DNA of 64,000 nt from Kingdonia uniflora (taxonomy: Eukaryota > Streptophyta > Magnoliopsida > Ranunculales > Circaeasteraceae): the NCBI GenBank assembly GCA_014058105.1, contig JACGCM010001161.1, forward strand, positions 620,001-684,000. Reading direction: 5' to 3'. Shown here in pieces: positions 55,693-64,000 of this stretch (position 1 is its first letter; each line of letters starts with the position of its first letter). The notes beneath the pieces were generated by a model. It was not told where the DNA came from and did not search any database. It worked only from the letters and a program-made list of their open reading frames with translations. The position numbers and the translations under genes were made by a program.

Positions 55693-56193
55693 ATGTCAAC
55701 CAATGCCGGAAACTGCTGCAAAATGGGTCACATCGTTAGACTCCAACAATTACTTAGACGGTGGCGTCATAAAGCTGCATCTAAAACATGCGTCTCCCCT
55801 TGCAAAGTACCATCCGATGTTCCATTGGGGCATGTGGCATTAACCGTGGGAGCAAGTCGGAGGAGGTTTGTTGTACGTGCTACGTACCTTAACCATCCCC
55901 TTTTCAAAAATCTTCTCAACCAAGCTGAAGAAGAGTTTGGCTTTGCCAACCAAGCTGGACCATTAGCAATTCCTTGCGATGAATACATTTTTGAAGAAAT
56001 GGTAAGGTTCTTAGCCCGCTCTGAGTCAATACGGTTTAACAATCTTGAAGAGTTCCAGAGACATTTCAGCCGTAGTCTGGGGGTTGATTTTTTGCATGAA
56101 TCTCGCCCGTTTCTTTACGGGGTTGAGAAATCTAGCTATAAGAATGACTTGCTTGTTAAATATCTGAGTTTACCAAGTTACTCCGATTTCTAA
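55693..56193 (+). CDS. SAUR family auxin-responsive protein, 166 aa, intronless
   Basis: The SAUR domain covers about residues 45-112: VPLGHVALTVGASRRRFVV, ATYLNHPLFKNLLNQAEEEF, GPLAIPCDEYIFEEMVRFL. Upstream is a basic N-terminus (RLQQLLRRWRHKAASKTC). A roughly 50-residue C-terminal extension (EFQRHFSRSLGVDFLHESRP onward) makes it longer than the usual 90-110 aa. SAURs inhibit PP2C.D phosphatases, raising plasma-membrane H+-ATPase activity and cell expansion, and many are auxin-induced. The single exon and the TATA box upstream are typical. A second SAUR of a different subclass lies 3.3 kb away in opposite orientation, so they are not simple tandem copies. Function of the C-terminal extension is unknown. 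Confidence 0.92.
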   Translation: MSTNAGNCCKMGHIVRLQQLLRRWRHKAASKTCVSPCKVPSDVPLGHVALTVGASRRRFVVRATYLNHPLFKNLLNQAEEEFGFANQAGPLAIPCDEYIFEEMVRFLARSESIRFNNLEEFQRHFSRSLGVDFLHESRPFLYGVEKSSYKNDLLVKYLSLPSYSDF

Positions 56194-59100
56194 ATTGGGT
56201 TAAACTTGTGGAGATGGCAAAAAGGGATTTATACCGAGTCATCCAGAGTTTCGAGTAGGAGGAAGAGAGAGAGAGGCCAACATTCAAGAATAATTACCTA
56301 GAATCTTTCATTTTATTGTGGTTTATTTGCCATGAAGTTATGATATCATTTAAATTTTGTATTAAGACCTTGATCCTGAGTAATAAACAAATTAGTTTGA
56401 CGACCTTTAGAATATTTTGTCTTTGGAAGAGGAAACCTTCGTATTCAATCAGATCGATATGGCCGTAAGAATCTAATTACAAGTGCTCTCTATATAAAAT
56501 TGGGAGCCATCGAATTGAACTTTGATGGATCTTTACTGAAATTGTAGACTCAAGAGGTAAATCATATAACCATGATTTTTCCAAAAGTATCACATGTTAG
56601 TTTTTGGAAATACTTTTTTTTTTTTGGAATCCGGAAGTCGTTTGGGTTCATAATTTTTCACCATTCTCCTAATCTCCCGGGGCTCGCCACGGTACATCCG
56701 CAAGCCGCACACTCCATTTTAAGTCAAAATATGGTGTTAGGTTTCAAACTCGTGACTTCTCTCTCCCCTCTCCAAGAGGGTCCCAAACCACTAGCCCAAC
56801 ACCAAAAGGTGTGGAACATGTTCGTTTCTGGAAATACCGAATTCCTGGAAGTGTGAAACAAAGGAGAGATCAAATAGAACCAATGGTCTTGCAGTGGGAA
56901 CAGAGACAGCAATCCCGGAATAATCCAACCCAGACAGACCACCTAAATCCAACTTATTTTCGAATTGAACTCATGGAGCTAATGTAGATTTAAGGAATGC
57001 CATAAGACCATGAGAGCATATGCCATCTAATCTACCATGATGAAAGGGACCAAATATTTAGACCTCATGGTGAAAATCATTTTCGGCTGAATTCTTTCAT
57101 GGTAATAGTTTTGCATGCATGGAGCAATAGACGATAAGACATCCTATATGTAAGAAATCAGATTGGACCAAATAATTAGACCTCTTGGAAAAAATCTATC
57201 TGGCTGAGCTCAACCTTAACAAATATATTTAACTATTAACAGTAAAATTTTCACCTGCAGGGAGCTATCGAAGATATCCCATGGACGCCTTACATATAAG
57301 AAATCAGATTGAATCCCGAAAATAGAAAATAACAAAATTATGGGAATACTGTTCAGAGTTTCTCAAGGGTAGGAATTTGTATGTTAAGGTGTTCTCGTGT
57401 ACTTTGTACTTTCGTAGAGACAATTTGAATCTTGGGTGATAGAATGAGATGCATTGTTGTCTTTCTTATTGGAGTTATTATCATAGATTTAAGGGTTTTG
57501 TAATTAGGGTTTGTTTGAGTGTGAGGGACTAATCTGAAAGCGAGAGTATCCGACAGTTATTCAGACAGAGTCATGTTTTCTCATCTATTTGATATCCAAC
57601 ATATTTACCCTACAAATACAAACCCCACCGCCTTTTATCATACCATGAGTGGCTCCTATATTTCTCATCATTCAAATTCAATGAAAAGCGGAAATAAATC
57701 TACTAAAAAAGAGAACATTAACAACGACAGCGAAGAACTATACAAAACTATATTCTGAAAACTAGGTGGGGATGGTGGTGGTGGTGGACACATGCATAAT
57801 ATCACCCATGCAAAATTAATTCTCCCAGTTGTTTTTTTTCCTCTTCTTCTCATTTTATGTTTTACAGGAATGAACAAATTTGTAAATTACAGAAAATATC
57901 AAAATAGGATGGCCTCTTTATATTGTATTGGATAGAGCGGAGATTATTCGACATTGACGTGAGGTAGAGCAGAAAGGAATGTGATATGAAGTGTCAAAGG
58001 GACCTAGAAATTTAAGAGTGATCATTATATTTTTTTTCTTTTTTCAAAGTAATTTAGCGTGTCGGTAATTGATTTAACTGCCCAGAGGGATCATTATAGA
58101 TTTGAGAAACCCGTTGGGTTATGTTACTATCTTGCAAAAGGGTTAAGCTTGAAGAAAAAAGAGGACAGTCCCTAGGTTATATGTATTTATGAAAAAGGAA
58201 AAAGGAAAAAGGAAAAAGGAAAAAAAGAAAAAAGGAAAATGAGGCAGTGCTCCTTACCCTCACAAGGCATGATAAAAATATCAACCTTTGACCACCGGTA
58301 ATCTCAGGCAGCACTACTATCAGGAGCACGCCAAGCGGGAATTGCCAGAGGGTCTAACGCGTGGACTGCTATTTCCCTGCTGAGTGAATTAGAACACTGC
58401 TGAAACGTGGAACAAAAACGGTGGTAAACGTTGACAGTCTGCCAATTTCCGCTGTTTAGTCCACTGTATGAGGAAGACTAAATTCTAGTCAAGAAGGAAA
58501 GGTGAAAAAACTTCAAGTCAGAAAACATTGAACTACTAACCAGATTTGAAGACTTATTTATTTTATCATCAAGGATCTAAAAGTGACCCTACTAAGTACC
58601 AACTCTTCTCAATTAATCAGTTACTGTTTTACATGTGCATACTTCTCTGTTTTCTACAAAATCAGGGCTGGTTGTCCCTTGTTTTGCTATTGGTATTGAG
58701 TTTCAAAGCCGATTTTGTTGATTTGTAGTTCATATCATTGAGATTTGTAACTAACATAATAGATTGGTATATACAGTTAACTGATATAATCACCTATGTG
58801 ATTGATCTCATTTTAAATTAGGTTACGCGGGTGAGATGCACACAAGCCATTGACTGTAAGAGCATGTCATACTATTCTTAACCTTTGATTCACACTTTCT
58901 CTGAAATGAAACTATCATATATTCTGCTAAAATTTTGACAAGATATCGTATGTTCAATAACGTGCAGTGATATTCCACAACTTTCTGTCTAATTCCCAGT
59001 TTTATCACAAACATATCAGAAAGGTAAAAGAGAAAGAACCTAGTCTGTAACAATTGGATCTAGACTTCAAAAATGAGAAGATCTAAAGATTCAAAGAGAT

Positions 59101-59469
59101 CTCCAAAGTTTTGTGGTGGATTATTTATGAGCCTAATTGCAGCCTGATGTAGGCCCTCCTTGACTCAAAACAAAATTAAAAAAATAAATAAGAAAACATG
59201 CAGTTGATTAATTTCTTTCCTTCTTAATCAGTCTCTTACAGGGTGCAAAAAGCACCACCATAAGGAAAATCTCAAACATCAAATATACAAGTCCAACCCA
59301 AAAATGTTAATGGGATTTGGTGGTCAGAGTCACTTAACAACAGAACTAAAAAAGAAACGAAAAAAGAGAAACCCCAAGAAAAACAATGGAGACAGAGAGA
59401 AAAAAAGAGAAGCAATGAGGCAGCTTCATCTTGATCATCTTTCTCCAAACAAACCCTGGCCAAATATCC
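56194..59469. other. Intergenic DNA between the two SAUR genes
   Basis: No gene recognised. Two diverged copies of a roughly 150-base block (57000-57145 and 57146-57310) share TAAGAAATCAGATTG. A (GGAAAAA)n microsatellite is at 58191-58236. A pyrimidine-rich spacer precedes the second SAUR's 3' end. Confidence 0.5.
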
Positions 59470-59793
59470 TTAATGCTCCCATCTAATCATCGATGTTAAA
59501 GAGCGAAAAACAACTTCTTCGCAAGGGAGTGTCAGACCCATATCGTGATCAAACCCAAACTCTTCTTCCGCTCTTTGGAGCAGGTTTTGAAACTCTGGGT
59601 GGTTTAAAAATGAGATAGGAACAATAAATCTGCTTCTCTTCTCTCCAACATAGACAGCAAAGTGGCCTTTGGGAACATCTACGAGATTACCATATTGATC
59701 ATAGCATTGTTTTCTCCCTAAACTTGAGCACCTCTTGAGAATTTGCTTGAGAAGTGCTGTTTGAGCTAGTCTGGAAGACTTTGTGAGAGCCAT
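59470..59793 (-). CDS. SAUR50: SAUR50-like auxin-responsive protein, 107 aa, intronless
   Basis: Canonical SAUR: N-terminus [20 protein letters not shown], then the domain [58 protein letters not shown] and SLTSMIR near the end. The start at 59793 gives the expected length, and the [11 protein letters not shown] stretch is characteristic of the SAUR8/10/12/16/50 branch. Those proteins act at the plasma membrane by restraining PP2C.D phosphatases so that H+-ATPases stay active and cells expand. A CATAAAA on the coding strand near 59890 could be the TATA box. The exact member of the branch cannot be fixed from sequence alone. Confidence 0.93.
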   Translation of the reverse strand: MALTKSSRLAQTALLKQILKRCSSLGRKQCYDQYGNLVDVPKGHFAVYVGEKRSRFIVPISFLNHPEFQNLLQRAEEEFGFDHDMGLTLPCEEVVFRSLTSMIRWEH

Positions 59794-60444
59794 CTTTCAA
59801 GTCTAGAGAGCGGGAGAGAAAAGTCGTAATAAAGCAAAGGTGGTTTAGAGAGGTGGAGATGGTGGGGAGGAAAGGAAGGATTGGAGGGGTTTTATGGAGA
59901 GAAAATAGTATGAAGAGGAGAGAAACAAAGTCATGTGGGTTGTGGGGGCAAAGGACAGACCATGGATGTCATAGAGTCTGGGCATGTACAAGGACATGCC
60001 GGAAGAGTGCCCCATTGGGTTTAAACTCACTTGTTGGCCCTCCTATAGACAAGCATGGTCCCCTTCTCACTCTGAGTTTGGTTAAACACCCACTTTTTAT
60101 TTAATCAACTTTATCATCTCAAATTTTATCTGAAACTGTTTAAGGTATTAAAGGGTCTCTCTTTATTAAAGCCTAAAGCACGGGTTACAAACTAAATATA
60201 AGTTTCACCTTATGGCATACTGCCGTTGGCAATTACTCATGTGCACTCCTCTCCCCTACAAAGTAGACTGCAAAGGGCCGGTGCCTTCCGCGTACAAACT
60301 GGTATTTTCAGGAAATTTTGGTTCTTGTCATACTGATTTTGTTTTCCCCTCATTTAGGTAGTTGATACATTCTTCACTTTCCTTAATTTCACTGTGGCTA
60401 AAATGGTGCTATAACAGGAAAAAGTATGATTCTAGAGGTAACGT
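59794..60444. promoter_or_regulatory. Upstream region of the SAUR50-like gene
   Basis: GA-rich leader-like sequence (59820-59930) followed by ordinary AT-rich DNA. No TGTCTC or TGTCGG element was found with confidence. Confidence 0.4.
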
Positions 60445-60593
60445 GAGTCGATATTGGCATATCCCTCTTTATTCCTGGCACCACTAAGTGAGCGAAAAAG
60501 CAGTACTTGCACTGCACTTGCGTGCAAAATTTCCAGCATATGTGCTTGCACAGACGTGCCACTGAATAATGTGGAAAGTGCCAATATGGACTC
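60445..60593. repeat. 149-bp inverted-repeat unit, MITE-like
   Basis: Arms GAGTCGATATTGGCA (60445-60459) and, on the other strand, GAGTCCATATTGGCA (60593-60579) match at 14 of 15. No certain target duplication. The interior has repeated TGCACTTGCAC/TGCTTGCAC-like words. Probably a very small MITE. Confidence 0.6.
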
Positions 60594-63500
60594 CCTTATG
60601 AAATATATCCATTACAGGTCTCTCTGTACACCTCAATAATATGTGTACTAGAGAGTACAGGACTAGGGACTATTTTGTTTATTTTGGTAGTAGGGTTTGT
60701 GATTCTGCGGTCTAAAGTGGCAGAAATAAGAATCATAACGTTCAGATGGCCATGTGTATATGGGTATCTGTTCATGACTTTTGACCCACCAAATACAGCC
60801 CTAATCAATTCTTCTATCTACTTAAAACTTGTCTTTAAATGGCCTCACAACAACCTTAGTTACAAACCCCTAAAAAGATTTATCTTCCTTGTATCTTTTT
60901 TATATTATTTTTGTAGTCAGAGAGAACTACTAGTCTTTGTACTTACGTATCTATGTTTGTATTCTTTTGTACATGATTTCAAAATGGATAATCTAATTTA
61001 TTCAATTATGCCTAATATCCAATTTAGTCTGCTATCAACCTATAAAATATATGAAATATACTATATACAGTACATCAAATTGTTAAGATGGTTAAATATA
61101 ATATTATCAAAATATAACAAAAAAGAGATCAGATTGTCAGCAGGAGGCTGTTGTTCAGCATGGATGTCTAGTAAGACCCCAACGAGTTAAAAAACCGCTG
61201 CGTTCCAGGGAGTTCTGACAAACTCCCTCGAGCTTCAGGCGAATTGCTGAAATAATGGGGGACACGTAGGGAAGGGAATGGAAAATGATGACGATATAAA
61301 AGGAATGGAAATAGAGACTCCAGAAAGTCAGAGATTTTCTTTTACGTTTCTTTTCTGTTTCTGCTAAATCTTCATCTTTCTAAAATAATTTGGTTTGTTG
61401 CAGCTTATAATCATCTAGAATGAATTATGAGTGTATTTATCAAATGCTTATTAAATTAGCTGATAACTCTTTATATTGCGATTAATTAATGTTCAGACCC
61501 ATAATGGATTATTACAATGGCTGTCAAATGGCCCCTGCACGTTATAATGTTTGCTAACCAAATCCTATTAGCGTAAACTACAGTATATGAGGGAACTTTT
61601 AAGATTGAGTTCAGCATATAATTTTTCTGAGTATTTCTACTACTACTACTCTACTATTACTATGGTGTAAAGGTATCATGAAAAACATAAAAGGAATCTC
61701 CATGTGGGTACTTCGGCTAAAAACATAAACACCATTGATGATAAATGCAGATCCGCCTCAAATTAGTACCACTGTGCGTATGTGGTACCTCTCTAACCTG
61801 GCGATGATGCACAAAAGCTATTTTCCCATGTTCTAAGGCTCAGAAACTCATCTACAAAAGGCACTCGTAAATGATCTTATTCTGCTATGTGAAGTCCCTC
61901 TCTTCTGGCCTCTGTTTCTCTTGTCCCAGATAAGCCTATCACTTACACGTACATTTTTTGTACTCATAAATAGTTAACTACCAACTACAAAAATCTACTC
62001 GACCAACTCAACCTCTGTGCTTGAAACTCATTCCAACTATGAGTTCAACCTCCAACTAGAATGAGAAAAATAAAACCATAATTATAGGGAGGCCACCCTA
62101 AGTTTCGATGCGACATTTTATGACACCCATTTGCCTCTTAATCCATAAAAGCCAGCCCCTGATTCCTGAGTCCAGCATTCCTTATCAGAAGAAAAAAAAC
62201 ATAATGAGAAAACAGCTTAATCCCATATTTCTTCCATAGCTCGTCTTCTTCCCAATCAAATCTTGGCTTCTCATTTAACTCCAAAATCCTTGAATCATTG
62301 AAATCTCAAATTCTCTCTGTCAGTGTCCAGAAAATTGTGAGAAATGGGGGTTTAATTACATACTAAGATAAACACCTAAGGAAAAATAACTAAATAATCT
62401 AACCGATTCATTTTAACTCCCAAAATCCTTGAGTAATTGAAATCTTTAGTTCTCTCCATCAGTGTCCAACCAAAAATTGTGAAAACAGGGGTTTGATTGC
62501 ATACAAACATAAATACCTAAGAAGATACAACTAAATTATCTCCTTGAATAATGGAGCTAATCTTCTAAAAGAAGGGGGGCCTTTCATAATAGCACCTAAA
62601 TCTAAGGACTTATACTCCAATAGCCCAAGATTCAATCAATTCAGTGATTCAACTCAGTCCTTGACTCAGCAAAGTGGGATCGAGGCTGAACACACAGAGT
62701 TGAGGCTAAGTTTCCCATGTTCTGTGAAGGAGATTGGCTATAGAAAGGAGGATAAGAACAGACGAAGTAGATGTTATGTCCCTACAAAAATGAAAATTTT
62801 CATGTGTGATAATGACTTCTCATTCTGCTTAGCACATGAATGCCATGTTACTTGCTCCCCAAAGACAACATAGTAAGGACCTGTGAAATCATCACCAACT
62901 GCTACAAACGGCTAACTTACTTACCCAACAGAATACAAAAGCAAGGTAAAAAGGCCAAACGAATCACAGCCATCAATGATGTACTGGGAAGAAACAAACC
63001 GAAAATGAAGGACGATAACAAAGGACTTGAGAAAAAGCTCAAGGTGCCACAAGATAAGACATACCGTGTTCACAAATCCGACTAAGGAATTGAATATTTC
63101 AGTAAGCCGAAGTTGCTCGGAAGGTGTGGAATTTGTTTCACACTAAGTACACAACAACCCACTTTAATGAACTTAATAATAGCTTTGGATTTAGAGTTAT
63201 GGATTCACACTAAGTACACGACATTGGACAACCCAAGAAGAGAGCGACCTTACAGAATTAATGCACTTTAATATGACCCTCAAAAATAGGTGTATGAACA
63301 ACTACGAATGTACCATGAAAGAGCCAATGTGGAGCTCATAACCAAGATAGTACTGGGTTACGTACATACATGCAAAACAGAGTACTGTGCATACCGTGCA
63401 TACCGTATTACGACCAAATCTCATCCACATATAGTTCCGTTGTAAAGTATGACTAACCTTAGATAGGCTGTTCAAAAATGTGTGTCAAGCGTGGCAAGTT

Positions 63501-64000
63501 ATCATCTGTCGTCTACAAGCAAAAAAGATCAAATACGTGAGGAAGATATATAATCACATGTGATCTGTACCTCCAAAAATCAAGTTGATCATCCTCCTTG
63601 AGTTTAATCCTAATCTCTGCACTGTGAGCGATCCAAATGCAAGTATCTAGAACTAAATTGCATTTAATTCCTCTATCTCTGAGGCTCTGACCAACATTAA
63701 TGCTATTATTAATACGAGAAAGATGCATGCCACAAGAAAACTTATTTTACCCACTGCCTACTTAAGTATGCAGGGTATTAAACGTTTTTACTCTAATGAT
63801 GTATTTTATAAGATGATACCACGCGGCTTACATGAGGTTGGATTTAGGAGTACATCCTATGAGAATTGAGTTCTCTAGGTATAAAATACTAACGCATGTC
63901 TTGAGTCACTCAAACAATCTAATCAGAAATTAAATAAAATCCTTCCTCTTACGGCCAAAATATTCCAATATATTTTTTTCTCTAATTGTTATCTGATACA
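60594..64000. other. Non-coding right end of the window
   Basis: No recognisable gene. Open frames at 62544-62873 and 62840-63085 overlap in different frames and resemble no known family. A (CTA)n-like stretch is at about 61638-61660. The 62273-62541 duplication is listed separately. The sequence may contain 5' or 3' flanks of a gene beyond 64000. Confidence 0.45.
62273..62541. repeat. Diverged tandem duplication, ~135-bp period
   Basis: Units starting at 62273 and 62410 share TTTAACTCCAAAATCCTTGA-like starts, then TTCTCTC.RTCAGTGTCCA, AAAATTGTGA, GGGGTTT.ATT.CATAC and ACCTAAG, with several substitutions and small gaps. Function unknown. Confidence 0.8.

Noticed and set aside
57000..57310. 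Diverged direct repeats with TAAGAAATCAGATTG considered as LTRs
   Set aside because: No TG..CA ends, primer site or purine tract; too short and irregular.
62544..63085. Two overlapping plus-strand frames (109 and 81 codons) considered as a gene
   Set aside because: Different frames, no splice sites joining them sensibly, and no recognisable domain.

Overview
This is a stretch of nuclear DNA from a flowering plant, most likely a eudicot. It has AT-rich intergenic DNA, GT-AG introns, intronless SAUR and vacuolar-iron-transporter-like genes, and many plant-type transposable elements (Ty1/copia, Ty3/gypsy, hAT and PIF-like MITEs). The species cannot be named from sequence alone. I saw no rRNA, tRNA or CRISPR structure.

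Layout. 1-5.7 kb is a decayed, truncated copia retrotransposon on the minus strand, with a hAT MITE inserted at its 5' LTR side. 5.7-7.8 kb is repeat-rich non-coding DNA. 7.8-11.95 kb holds a complete seven-exon gene for a TLD-domain protein (minus). Its first intron carries a hAT MITE and an old solo LTR. 12.44-23.35 kb is a full-length copia element (minus) of Sirevirus-like build, with two LTRs, a perfect 5-bp target duplication and an extra ORF between pol and the 3' LTR. It sits between the TLD gene and a Pin1-type parvulin gene (23.6-25.1 kb, minus) that has an in-frame stop. 25.2-29.4 kb is non-coding and includes a GC-rich transposon-like block. A tiny three-exon gene for ATP synthase subunit e lies at 29.4-30.2 kb (+), and a single-exon vacuolar iron transporter homologue at 31.97-32.58 kb (+).

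33.6-47.7 kb is a complete 14-exon AUXIN RESPONSE FACTOR 5 / MONOPTEROS orthologue (minus, 897 aa by my splice model). Its ninth intron contains a 6.1-kb Ty3/gypsy chromovirus-like element in antisense, which is itself interrupted by a 1.4-kb insertion carrying a short ORF with its own TATA box. Other ARF5 introns hold a PIF/Harbinger-like MITE and a probable solo LTR. Upstream of ARF5 lie a 1.16-kb hAT element, a 3.4-kb element with about 67-bp terminal inverted repeats and a dense TCGACAA motif array (with a nested Ac-type hAT MITE), and another MITE. Two SAUR genes follow, at 55.7 kb (+) and 59.5 kb (-). The last 4 kb shows only small inverted and tandem repeats.

ARF5 is an auxin-responsive transcription activator and SAURs are typical auxin-response genes, so the right half groups an auxin transcription factor with two auxin-output genes. 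Whether that is functional or chance cannot be told here. All exon models were built by reading splice sites and frame by eye. They keep frame throughout TLD, ARF5 and ATP synthase e, but have no transcript support.
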